Below, piece by piece: positions 6,550 through 13,775 of a DNA stretch of 18,680 bases. This DNA is from JAUNKE01 sp041784625 (GTDB lineage Bacteria; Bacillota; Clostridia; Peptostreptococcales; Filifactoraceae). A program made the translations under genes and the position numbers. Position 1 is the stretch's first letter; each line of letters starts with the position of its first letter. Where the stretch lies: contig JBHBDS010000176.1 in assembly GCA_041784625.1 (NCBI GenBank), positions 1 to 18,680 on the forward strand, in the 5' to 3' direction. A model generated the notes under the pieces. That model did no database searches, was not told the DNA's origin, and saw only the letters and a list, made by a program, of their open reading frames with translations.

Positions 6550-7278
6550 ATGGATCAAAAAAATTTTTCAAAAAAAGAGAGAAAGAAAAGTTTTATTTCA
6601 AGTTTTAACTACGCCGTGGAGGGCTTGATTTATTCTTTGATGTCTCAAAATAATATGCGAGCACATTATGTGTTTGCGATTGTAGCAATCATTGCGATGC
6701 TATTTTTTGATCTGACTCGGGTCGAAACCGCATTGGTATTTATCACCATATCGCTCGTGGTGACAGCAGAACTCATCAATACTGCCATCGAGAGCGTCGT
6801 CGATATGATTACCGAGGAATATCATCCGCTCGCAAAAATTGCCAAAGATGTCGCTGCAGGAGCCGTGGTAATTACGGCAATCAATGCAGTGGTTGTTGGC
6901 TATGTTGTGTTTTATGATCGGCTCAACCCATTGACGCTCAATCTTCTCACCAAAATTCGGCATCAAGAAATCCATCTTACATTTGTTGGGATTGTGCTGA
7001 TACTTATTTTGGTTGTGGGGCTCAAAACGTATACAAAAACAGGAACGCCCTTTCAAGGGGGACAGGTGAGCGGACACTCTGCGTTAGGCTTTGGGATGGC
7101 GACGACAATCAGTTTGCTCTCATCCAACACATTGATCACTACGATGGCATTTTTGATGGCGGCGATGATTTCGCAATCGAGAGTGGAGGGCAAAATTCAC
7201 ACGACCGAAGAGACGATCATCGGCGGAGCACTCGGGATCGCTGTCATGATAATCATCTTTCAATTGTTCAAGATATAG
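6550..7278 (+). CDS. DgkA-type lipid kinase fused to a PAP2-like phosphatase domain
   Basis: 242 residues, an integral membrane protein with two domains. Residues ~12-125 are a DgkA/undecaprenol kinase: the catalytic and metal-binding set E74, N77, E81, D85, K99 and D100 (in AELINTAIESVVD and KIAKDVAAGA) is intact, with three hydrophobic helices. Residues ~140-242 resemble PAP2 lipid phosphatases: SGHS at 174-177 and SRVEGKIH at 210-217. The canonical KxxxxxxRP motif reads K159 to T166-P167, the proline before SGH is V173, and the final aspartate is E221. I recall this domain order from clostridia, where it could interconvert undecaprenol and undecaprenyl phosphate. The altered motifs leave phosphatase activity uncertain. 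AGAGG overlapping the ybeY stop is the ribosome binding site; Era follows after 20 bases. Confidence 0.9.
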   Translation: MDQKNFSKKERKKSFISSFNYAVEGLIYSLMSQNNMRAHYVFAIVAIIAMLFFDLTRVETALVFITISLVVTAELINTAIESVVDMITEEYHPLAKIAKDVAAGAVVITAINAVVVGYVVFYDRLNPLTLNLLTKIRHQEIHLTFVGIVLILILVVGLKTYTKTGTPFQGGQVSGHSALGFGMATTISLLSSNTLITTMAFLMAAMISQSRVEGKIHTTEETIIGGALGIAVMIIIFQLFKI

Positions 7279-7298
7279 GAAGGAAAAGAAAAATATCA

Positions 7299-8204
7299 AT
7301 GGGAAGTAATATGAAATCCGGATTTGTTAGTATCATCGGCCGTCCAAATGTCGGGAAGTCGACTTTGATTAACGCTTTGGTTGAAGATAAAGTGGCCATT
7401 ATGAGTGACAAACCACAGACGACGAGGAATCAGATTCGAGGAATCTACAATGACGAGGATTCGCAAATTGTTTTCATCGACACGCCAGGGATGCAGACGC
7501 CACGCAACAAGCTTGGCAAATATATGGAACAATCTTCGGTTCGTTCCACCAAAGACACGGATGTCATACTTTTTGTCGTGGACGAATCCGACTACATCGG
7601 GCGAAAAGATCAGGCAATTATCGATATGCTCCACGATAGAAAAGTTCCGATTTTGTTAATCATCAACAAAGTGGACAAGCTCAATCACGAACAACTTCTA
7701 AAAATCATTACGATGTATGATAAGTTTGGAATTTTTTCTGAAATCATTCCGGTGTCGGCGCTAAAAGGAAAAAATAAAGAACGACTTCTCGAAGTGCTCA
7801 AACAATATTTGCCAGAAGGATTTCCTTTCTACTCTCAAGATGCAGTGACAGATCAGCCGACAAAGGTGCTGATTTCGGAAATTATTCGAGAAAAAATTCT
7901 GCATTACACCGAAGAAGAAATTCCGCATGGCGTCATGGTAGAAATCGAAAGACTGCAAGAGAAAAAAAACAATTTGATTGACATTGGGGCAATCATCTAT
8001 GTGGAAAGAGAAAATCATAAGAAAATCATCATCGGCAAGGGTGGCAGAAAAATCAAAGGGATTGGAATGGCGGCGCGCAAAGAGCTCGAAGATCGATTTG
8101 AGGCACGAATAAATCTAGAACTCTGGGTAAAAATCAAAGAAAACTGGCGAGATAATGATGCGATTGTGCGCAACTTTGGATTTGATGAGAAAGAATTAGG
8201 ATAA
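7299..8204 (+). CDS. era: GTPase Era
   Basis: 301 residues, the standard length. The GTPase domain shows G1 GRPNVGKS at 14-21, G2 around PQTTRNQIRG, G3 DTPGM, G4 NKVD and G5 SAL. The C-terminal type II KH domain, with IIIGKGGRKIKGIG, binds the 3' end of 16S rRNA. Era is an essential checkpoint in 30S subunit assembly and cooperates with YbeY, encoded two genes upstream. ATG 7299 and ATG 7311 are both possible starts. AGGAAGGA lies 14 bases before the first and a weak GGGAAG precedes the second; the conserved KSGFVSIIG begins right after the second. The TAA stop shares one base with the recO ATG (TAATG), which suggests translational coupling. Confidence 0.97.
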   Translation: MGSNMKSGFVSIIGRPNVGKSTLINALVEDKVAIMSDKPQTTRNQIRGIYNDEDSQIVFIDTPGMQTPRNKLGKYMEQSSVRSTKDTDVILFVVDESDYIGRKDQAIIDMLHDRKVPILLIINKVDKLNHEQLLKIITMYDKFGIFSEIIPVSALKGKNKERLLEVLKQYLPEGFPFYSQDAVTDQPTKVLISEIIREKILHYTEEEIPHGVMVEIERLQEKKNNLIDIGAIIYVERENHKKIIIGKGGRKIKGIGMAARKELEDRFEARINLELWVKIKENWRDNDAIVRNFGFDEKELG

Positions 8205-8950
8205 TGCTGGTTGAAACAGAAGGGATTGTTCTTCGGGCGACAAATTTTTCGGAAGCAGATGTAATACTCAATGTTTTTACCAAGAAATTTGGCAAAATAG
8301 GCGTATACGCAAAACATGCTAGGCGGCTAAAAAGTCCGCTGATGAGCTCGGTGCAGATTTTTTCCTGCTCTAATATGAGTCTCACCACATTTGACGGACG
8401 ATATCGACTGAGCAAAGCGGAACTCATCGACAACAATTTTGCGATTTCGCAGAACTTTGAACGAGTATATCTCGGGTATTATTTTTTGCAATTTGTTGAA
8501 AAAACTTGTCTTGAAGAACAGACGAATATTAAGGTATACTCTTTACTAAAGGAAATGCTTCAACTATTGAAGGTCGAAAAAAATTATTTGCTCCAAAAAG
8601 TTATTTTTGACCTAAAGATGGTTCAACTATTTGGGTATAAACCAAATATATCGGAATGCATCAATTGTGGGACAAAAGAAAATCTAGGTAATTTCTTCAG
8701 CGTTGCCGAGGGTGGAAGAATTTGTCCCAATTGCATGGATCCGTCAGGCAGAAATGTGCGATTGGATTCGACAACTTTTCGATTGATGGAATATATTTTT
8801 AGCGCTCCAATTCATGAGATATTTTCAAAAAATATTTCGGAGGAGCTGCTGTTGGAACTGGATCGTGTGATGGATCGATATATCGATTATCATTTTGATA
8901 ATTTAGATTTGAGTACAAGAAAATTATTAATATTTAAGGAGGAACTATGA
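8204..8950 (+). CDS. recO: DNA repair protein RecO
   Basis: 248 residues, as usual for RecO. The N-terminal OB fold (about residues 1-80) starts with ETEGIVLRATNFSEAD, characteristic of the family. A helical bundle follows, with a four-cysteine zinc site at C152, C155, C174 and C177 (CINC and CPNC). RecO loads RecA with RecR at single-stranded gaps and anneals single strands coated by SSB. era-recO is a conserved pair. The ATG overlaps the era stop by one base and has only AGGA close by, so expression probably depends on coupling to era. The stop overlaps the next start by four bases (ATGA). Confidence in identity is high. Confidence 0.95.
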   Translation: MLVETEGIVLRATNFSEADVILNVFTKKFGKIGVYAKHARRLKSPLMSSVQIFSCSNMSLTTFDGRYRLSKAELIDNNFAISQNFERVYLGYYFLQFVEKTCLEEQTNIKVYSLLKEMLQLLKVEKNYLLQKVIFDLKMVQLFGYKPNISECINCGTKENLGNFFSVAEGGRICPNCMDPSGRNVRLDSTTFRLMEYIFSAPIHEIFSKNISEELLLELDRVMDRYIDYHFDNLDLSTRKLLIFKEEL

Positions 8951-9504
8951 TTACACTCGAAAAAATTGACCAAGTGGTCGAGAGAACAGGCGTGAGCTAT
9001 CAAGAGGCAAAAGATGCGTTAGAAAGCTGCAATGGCAATGTTGTTGAGGCGATTATCCAAATCGAAAAGCAGAAAAATGAAACCAAAGAAGGTGGTTCCG
9101 CTTCGATGAAAGTTTCCGATCTTTTGGATACACTCAAAGAATTTGTTCGCAGAGGAAATGTATCAAGAATTATCGTTTCTGATGAGGAGAATGTAATCCT
9201 TAATATCCCTGTGACAATTGGTGCTGTGGGTGTGATTCTTGCACCAGTTGCTGCAGTAGTTGGCGTTGGAGCAGCGATCTTCACAAATGTCAATATCTCC
9301 ATCATCGACCACAAAGGCGAAACGACCGATATTAACAAAGTAACAGCGGAAAGATTGGATTTCTTCAAAAAGAAAGCGGAGAAATTCAAGAAAAATGTGG
9401 AAGAAAATATGGACGAAGTCGAAAAAGAAGTAGATGAGTTTGTAGACAACGCAGAAAACAAAGTCAAAGAATTTTTTGATGGCGAAGAGAATAAAAACGA
9501 GTAA
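8947..9504 (+). CDS. UBA-like domain plus DUF4342 protein
   Basis: 185 residues in three parts. Residues 1-42 resemble the UBA/TS-N fold of EF-Ts and NAC, with VVERTGVSYQEAKDALE and CNGNVVEAII. Residues ~54-118 match DUF4342: KVSDLLDTLKEFVRRGNVSRI, then a hydrophobic glycine-alanine stretch (about 91-110) that could be a buried hairpin or a membrane-associated segment, then NVNISIIDH. Residues ~130-185 are a long acidic-lysine helix likely to form a coiled coil. The function is unknown; the UBA-like head suggests contact with the ribosome or nascent chains, and the tail suggests an amphipathic or membrane-stress role. Both are inferences. A strong AAGGAGG (8936-8942) drives the start. It sits in the era-recO operon, as related clostridial genes do in my recollection. 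Confidence 0.8.
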   Translation: MITLEKIDQVVERTGVSYQEAKDALESCNGNVVEAIIQIEKQKNETKEGGSASMKVSDLLDTLKEFVRRGNVSRIIVSDEENVILNIPVTIGAVGVILAPVAAVVGVGAAIFTNVNISIIDHKGETTDINKVTAERLDFFKKKAEKFKKNVEENMDEVEKEVDEFVDNAENKVKEFFDGEENKNE

Positions 9505-9506
9505 TT

Positions 9507-9519
9507 GGGAGTTGCAATG
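9507..9519 (+). promoter_or_regulatory. Ribosome binding site that sets the PHP gene start
   Basis: GGGAG at 9507-9511, five bases before ATG 9517. It favours that ATG over the in-frame TTG at 9505, which directly follows the previous stop and overlaps this site. Confidence 0.65.
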
Positions 9520-10323
9520 ATTATTTCCGATTACCATATACACAGCCACTATTCCTTTGACTCGAGCGAGGCGATGCAAAATATTGCTCAAAAAGCGATC
9601 GATCAAGGGCTCAAAGAAATTGCATTGACGGATCATTTTGAAACGCTCGATCCCAACATGAATCTTAATCAAATTATCGACTATAAGCGATATTACCAAG
9701 ATGTGGAGGAACTTCGGGAAAAGTTCGCGGGAAAGCTGACCATTAGGCTCGGCTCGGAAATCAATCTGGAAAAACCGATGAAATCTCAGATGGAAGATGC
9801 AATCAATAGATATCCGTTTGATTTTATCATCGGTTCTCTTCATGCAGTTGATTTTGTGGACGTGGGCATGAGCGAATATTATGGAAACCTGTCTGTAGAC
9901 GAGTATCATCGCCGATATTTTGAAGATTTGCTGGATGCGGTGAAAGATGGATTTACTTTTTCGGTGCTCGGACATCTGGATTTTGTTACAAGATATGGTG
10001 GCTACCGAAACAATATCGTCGATGTTCGCAAACAATACGACTTGCTCCGAGAGATTTTGACAAATGTGATTGACTTAGGACGAGGAATTGAGCTGAACAC
10101 TTCGGCGATGCGCTATCGTTTAGATGATTTTCATCCTTCGGTGAATATTTTGCGCTTATATAAAGAATTGGGCGGAGAGATTATCACCATCGGCTCAGAT
10201 TCACATACCGCTCGAACGATTGCACAGGATTTTGAGCTTGCAGAAGAAGTTTTGTTGCAACTAGGATACAAATACTATGCAACTTTTGAAAGAATGAAAC
10301 CAATTTTGAATAGACTAGGATAA
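9517..10323 (+). CDS. PHP-domain phosphoesterase, histidinol-phosphatase (HisJ/HisK) family
   Basis: 268 residues, the usual HisJ-type length. The PHP metal-binding motifs are in order: H7 and H9 in DYHIHSHYS, D39-H40 in LTDHFE, E81 in GSEINLE, H109 in GSLHAVDF, then GHLDF and GSDSHTA. These ligate a trinuclear metal centre in a TIM-barrel hydrolase. Family members hydrolyse histidinol phosphate, the penultimate step of histidine synthesis. No his gene is near; it lies between a DUF4342 gene and msrAB, so another phosphomonoester may be the true substrate. The stop is four bases before the msrAB ATG. Fold and enzyme class are firm; the substrate is uncertain. Confidence 0.9.
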   Translation: MIISDYHIHSHYSFDSSEAMQNIAQKAIDQGLKEIALTDHFETLDPNMNLNQIIDYKRYYQDVEELREKFAGKLTIRLGSEINLEKPMKSQMEDAINRYPFDFIIGSLHAVDFVDVGMSEYYGNLSVDEYHRRYFEDLLDAVKDGFTFSVLGHLDFVTRYGGYRNNIVDVRKQYDLLREILTNVIDLGRGIELNTSAMRYRLDDFHPSVNILRLYKELGGEIITIGSDSHTARTIAQDFELAEEVLLQLGYKYYATFERMKPILNRLG

Positions 10324-10327
10324 TTTG

Positions 10328-11269
10328 ATGAAAGAAATTTACTTGGCAGGAGGCTGCTTTTGGGGTGTGGAGGAATATTTTCGTCGCTTGGACGGAATCC
10401 TCGAAACCGAAGTAGGCTATGCAAATGGAAAAACGCAGAATCCAACGTACGAACAAGTCTGCACAAAAACAACGGGTTTTGCGGAAACTGTATTTTTAAG
10501 ATATGATGAGCAGATTATTCCGCTCAAAGATCTGCTTCGAAGATATTTTCGAATCATTGATCCAACGAGTTTGGATCGCCAAGGACCAGACGTTGGCAAT
10601 CAATATCGCACTGGGATTTACTATTTGGACGAGACCGACTTGCCGACTATTGAGCACGAAATGAACGAGCTAGCAAAAAAATATTCGGACAAAATTCAAG
10701 TAGAAGTTACACCGCTCATCAATTATTATCGAGCGGAAGAATATCACCAAAAATATTTGGTCAAAAATCCTGCAGGATATTGCCATGTGGACTTGGGCTT
10801 GGCGGAGGAAGAATTACTTGAAGCGCCAACTTTTACAAAAAAATCCGGAGAAGAACTCAAAAATGAGCTATCCTCGCTACAATATGATGTGACGCAGCAT
10901 TCACACACCGAGCCGCCGTTTCGAAACGAATATTACAATCTGTTTGAAGAGGGAATCTATGTAGACATCACAACGGGTGAGCCGCTGTTTTTGTCCACTG
11001 ACAAATTCGAATCAGGCTGTGGTTGGCCGAGTTTCGCAAAACCAATTGACAACTCGTTGATGGCATACTTCAATGATGATTCTTACGGAATGAACCGTAC
11101 AGAAGTCCGTAGTGCGCTCGGCGATGCACATTTGGGACATATTTTTCCAGATGGACCAGAGGAGCTCGGTGGAATGAGATATTGCATCAATAGCGCAGCG
11201 CTGAGATTCATTCCAAAAGAGCAGATGAGCGAAAGAGGATATGATTTTTGGCTCAAATATTTTCGATAA
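10328..11269 (+). CDS. msrAB: Bifunctional methionine sulfoxide reductase MsrA-MsrB
   Basis: 313 residues fusing MsrA (1 to ~155) and MsrB (~170-313), so one protein repairs both S- and R-methionine sulfoxide. MsrA has the catalytic C10 in GGCFWGVEE, and the YHQKYL stretch is present. MsrB has the catalytic C286 in RYCINSAALRF, and C231 in SGCGWPSF is in the position of the usual resolving cysteine. The CxxC zinc pairs of some MsrB enzymes are absent (YVDITTGEPLF instead), so this is the zinc-free form. No signal peptide or thioredoxin domain is present, indicating a cytosolic enzyme recharged by thioredoxin. The ATG has AGGA seven bases upstream; an in-frame TTG at 10325 has poorer spacing. 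It is the last gene of the operon, before a strong terminator. Confidence 0.96.
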   Translation: MKEIYLAGGCFWGVEEYFRRLDGILETEVGYANGKTQNPTYEQVCTKTTGFAETVFLRYDEQIIPLKDLLRRYFRIIDPTSLDRQGPDVGNQYRTGIYYLDETDLPTIEHEMNELAKKYSDKIQVEVTPLINYYRAEEYHQKYLVKNPAGYCHVDLGLAEEELLEAPTFTKKSGEELKNELSSLQYDVTQHSHTEPPFRNEYYNLFEEGIYVDITTGEPLFLSTDKFESGCGWPSFAKPIDNSLMAYFNDDSYGMNRTEVRSALGDAHLGHIFPDGPEELGGMRYCINSAALRFIPKEQMSERGYDFWLKYFR

Positions 11270-11320
11270 AAGATTTTTGACCCAAAAGAATTAATAGATT
11301 CAATAGAACGATTTTCAAAA

Positions 11321-11360
11321 GAAGATTAAGAGGAGAAGTTATTCGCTTGATCTTCTTTTT
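11321..11360 (+). terminator. Intrinsic terminator of the phoH-to-msrAB operon
   Basis: A 10-bp stem (11321-11330 with 11346-11355, one G·U pair) closes a 15-base loop and is followed by five T (11356-11360). The A-rich bases before the stem can pair with the T tract. It lies 52 bases past the msrAB stop. Confidence 0.82.
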
Positions 11361-11399
11361 CGTATTACACAAGAATTATGCGGAGTTTGCCTGCGGTTC

Positions 11400-11429
11400 T
11401 TTACTTTTTTGTGTTTCTGTCGATATAAA
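11400..11429 (+). promoter_or_regulatory. Candidate promoter of the lipoprotein gene
   Basis: TTTACT (11400-11405) and TATAAA (11424-11429) are separated by 18 bases, 48 bases before the lipoprotein start and just after the upstream terminator. Each hexamer is an imperfect match, but a promoter is expected here. Confidence 0.4.
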
Positions 11430-11477
11430 AAATAGATTGCAAAATTTCGGACATCAATCAAATGACAGGAGAAAATT

Positions 11478-12440
11478 ATGAAAGCACAAAAAATCTTGAG
11501 TATTTTTTTGATAGCAATTGTTTTATCCGCTTGTGGTTTTGAAAAAAATGTTCAGTTATTTAAGAAAAAAGAATTAGCGGATGGAAGTATGCTTCTTCTA
11601 CATGAAGTGGCAATCATCGACAGTTTACAAAATGAGCATATTACAATGATCCCGCAGCATGATAATGTGCTGCTAGTTTCGGTGATGGAGTATTACAACA
11701 AAACGACTGAACCGATTACAGTAAAAACATTCTTCGAGCAAAAAATAATGTACGAAGATAAAGAATACGACAGCATTATTTTTTCTTTGGACGGCGAAGT
11801 GATCAATCCATATCGTCAAGCATATGTATATTTTATTTCCGAAGTTCCAGATACTATTTACGAAGAAGAGACGATGCAGAAACCGAAAAAAAATGGCGTT
11901 GAGCTAAGATTTAGTCTCGGTGAAGAGTACAGCTATCTCTACAAGGGGGTGATCAATAATAACTTCGGGCTACAAGATAATATCAGCAACAAATACAACA
12001 AAATTCTAAAGTTGAGAAGCGAGTTTGATTCGTACTGGTCGAATGATCTTTCGGGTTTTGTCAAGAAAGCAAAATCGCTGGAGCAAATTAAGAACTACAA
12101 CAAAATTTACGACTGGGTTTTTTCTACACAAAAAGAGTACGACACACTAATCAACATGTTGGACTCGTATTTGGATGGGATGAACAACATCCGATTAATC
12201 ACGCCGATTTACCCCGATGCGAATGTCAAAATTCGAATGGAAGCAGAGAGTTTGCGCAATCTCTTGGTGGCAATCAACAGCGTGGAAAATACTTGTGACA
12301 CCAAAGAAGGCGTGCAACTATTTATCGATAATTGCCAAAAGAGCTTAGCGGATGCGTACAAACAGAATGATCAAAAGGCAAAAGAATTTTCCAAAATGAT
12401 TTTTAATGAGCGACAAGAATATGGTGGATTTAGAGATTAG
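11478..12440 (+). CDS. Lipoprotein of unknown function
   Basis: 320 residues. A short signal peptide ends in the lipobox LSAC with C19 as the predicted lipidated residue, so the mature protein should be anchored to the outer face of the cytoplasmic membrane. Residues ~30-165 look strand-rich and could form an immunoglobulin-like domain, as in several clostridial lipoproteins with DUF4352- or DUF5067-like folds; this is an inference from pattern only. Residues ~170-315 are mainly helical with few prolines. Only one cysteine besides C19 is present (in ENTCDTKE). AGGAG (11467-11471) is six bases before the ATG. The gene has its own candidate promoter and a clear terminator, so it is probably transcribed alone. 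I do not recognise a family and assign no function. Confidence 0.82.
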   Translation: MKAQKILSIFLIAIVLSACGFEKNVQLFKKKELADGSMLLLHEVAIIDSLQNEHITMIPQHDNVLLVSVMEYYNKTTEPITVKTFFEQKIMYEDKEYDSIIFSLDGEVINPYRQAYVYFISEVPDTIYEEETMQKPKKNGVELRFSLGEEYSYLYKGVINNNFGLQDNISNKYNKILKLRSEFDSYWSNDLSGFVKKAKSLEQIKNYNKIYDWVFSTQKEYDTLINMLDSYLDGMNNIRLITPIYPDANVKIRMEAESLRNLLVAINSVENTCDTKEGVQLFIDNCQKSLADAYKQNDQKAKEFSKMIFNERQEYGGFRD

Positions 12441-12480
12441 TTTCCTGTTTCAAATAGAATAACTTTTGTAAAATAACAAT

Positions 12481-12526
12481 GAAGGGTGCTATATTTTGAA
12501 AATGTTTCAAGATACGGTGCCTTTTT
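12481..12526 (+). terminator. Intrinsic terminator of the lipoprotein gene
   Basis: A long hairpin pairs 12481-12501 with 12505-12525 around an ATG triloop, with one A-C mismatch (12491 with 12515) and several G·U pairs. The 3' arm ends in TTTTT. The core TTGAAA/TTTCAA is perfect. The G·U pairs fold only in forward-strand RNA, which fits a terminator for the upstream gene. Confidence 0.75.
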
Positions 12527-12537
12527 CTCAAATTTCC

Positions 12538-12582
12538 CGTTAAATACTTGTAATGAAATGCCATATATGGTAGAATTTAACG
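12538..12582 (+). promoter_or_regulatory. Promoter of the pseudopilin–efp unit, flanked by an inverted repeat
   Basis: TTGTAA (12548-12553), a 17-base spacer and TAGAAT (12571-12576), with TGG before the -10, form a good vegetative promoter. A perfect 8-bp inverted repeat, CGTTAAAT (12538-12545) and ATTTAACG (12575-12582), flanks it, and the perfect palindrome CCATATATGG (12561-12570) fills the end of the spacer. The symmetry may mark regulator binding. Confidence 0.65.
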
Positions 12583-12611
12583 TGGTTGAAGCATAATTAC
12601 GAGGTGGAGAA

Positions 12612-13175
12612 ATGAAACGCAAAGGATTCACCTTATTAGAGCTGATTATTTCGATTTCATTGATGCTCACGGTGCTTGGTGCGACTTATGGTTTGCTTGG
12701 TGTCGGTTTTCGACTGAACAAACAAGTCGTGATGGAAAAAGAATTGATGGAAATCGCAGAGCAATTCCAGCGGCTGTTGATCACCGAGTTTTCGCAAGCA
12801 GGGAGTATTGAGGCGGTTCTGGATCAATCGGGACGGATTCATTCTTCGCTTGGGAGCGATCCAATCGAAGTGAAATCTATCAAATTGGTTTCATCAAATC
12901 GTCCGATGCAGCTCGAATATCAAGAGACACTGATTTTTCTCAAAGATTATTCGACAGACTATCGACATTCGGTCTGGATGGTAAAAGGAAAAACAAAAAA
13001 TTCTGTTGATGTCAGCGCATCGATGCACAGCACAGCTTATGAAATTGGCACGCTGGTTGAAAAAATTCAGATCAAGCATATTGAAAAAAATATTTATCAG
13101 CTCGATTTATTTCTTACTTATTTTGACACAAATATTCATCACACAAAGAGCTTTTTTGTAAGGCTACAAAATTGA
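12612..13175 (+). CDS. Orphan type IV pilin-like protein (pseudopilin)
   Basis: 187 residues starting with the class III signal KRKGFTLLELIISIS: prepilin peptidase should cut after G5 and methylate F6, and E10 is the conserved Glu+5. A hydrophobic helix (6 to ~30) follows, then an amphipathic helix and a strand-rich C-terminal half without disulfide cysteines. Length and layout recall minor pseudopilins (GspJ/PilW/ComGF types). No ATPase, platform protein or prepilin peptidase gene is in the window, so it depends on a system elsewhere. The ribosome binding site is GAGGTGG (12601-12607). It is preceded by a good promoter, and efp begins 18 bases later, so the two are probably co-transcribed. 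The pilin-like class is firm; the subtype is not. Confidence 0.87.
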   Translation: MKRKGFTLLELIISISLMLTVLGATYGLLGVGFRLNKQVVMEKELMEIAEQFQRLLITEFSQAGSIEAVLDQSGRIHSSLGSDPIEVKSIKLVSSNRPMQLEYQETLIFLKDYSTDYRHSVWMVKGKTKNSVDVSASMHSTAYEIGTLVEKIQIKHIEKNIYQLDLFLTYFDTNIHHTKSFFVRLQN

Positions 13176-13193
13176 AATATACGGAGGTTATCA

Positions 13194-13751
13194 ATGGTTA
13201 CAGCAGGAGATTTTAGAAAAGGAGTTACTTTTGAAATAGATGGTCAACCATATTTGATCGTGGATTTTCAACATGTAAAACCAGGAAAAGGAGCTGCTTT
13301 TGTTCGAACAAAATACAAAAATCTAAAAACTGGAGTTATTCGTGAAGAAGCGTTTAACCCAAATGATAAGTTCCCAAAAGCGACAATCGAGACCAAAGAG
13401 ATGCAATATCTTTACAATGACGGAGAGCTTTACTATTTCATGGACAACGAGTCTTACGAGCAAGTTCCGCTAAACTATGATCAAGTGGAAGAAGCGATTA
13501 AATGGGTAAAAGAAAATGAAGTTGTTACAATTCGTTTCTACCAAGGAACTGCATTCCAAGTGGAAGCGCCAAACTTTGTTGAGCTTGAAGTAGTTGAGAC
13601 AGAGCCAGGAATCAAAGGGGATACGGCAACCAATGTGACAAAAGCTGCAACAATGGAAACAGGAACAGTAGTTCAAGTGCCACTATTCATCAACCAAGGT
13701 GAAAAAATCAGAATTGACACTCGAACTGGCGATTATATGTCAAGAGTTTAG
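13194..13751 (+). CDS. efp: Translation elongation factor P
   Basis: 185 residues, the standard three-domain EF-P. The modified loop is PGKGAAF with K32 at the tip, matching the Bacillota type in which the lysine carries a small modification rather than the beta-lysine or rhamnose of other groups; which modification occurs here is not visible. The end, INQGEKIRIDTRTGDYMSRV, is the family signature. EF-P binds between the P and E sites and relieves stalling at polyproline. The ribosome binding site CGGAGG is well placed. Its arginine codons are AGA or CGT in five of seven cases, unlike the CGA-rich neighbours, as expected for a highly expressed gene. Confidence 0.98.
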   Translation: MVTAGDFRKGVTFEIDGQPYLIVDFQHVKPGKGAAFVRTKYKNLKTGVIREEAFNPNDKFPKATIETKEMQYLYNDGELYYFMDNESYEQVPLNYDQVEEAIKWVKENEVVTIRFYQGTAFQVEAPNFVELEVVETEPGIKGDTATNVTKAATMETGTVVQVPLFINQGEKIRIDTRTGDYMSRV

Positions 13752-13775
13752 TTTTGTTTAGGTAAGGAGGAGCAT

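Noticed and set aside
9000..9467. 155-codon serine/threonine-rich reverse frame
   Set aside because: The S/T/F-rich composition mirrors the lysine/glutamate-rich coding strand of the DUF4342 gene; antisense artefact.
9163..10035. 290-codon reverse-strand frame opposite the DUF4342 and PHP genes
   Set aside because: It lies opposite two well-supported coding genes in a tight operon, and its residue make-up (rich in I, H, C and F) is that of an antisense shadow; no ribosome binding site or motif supports it.
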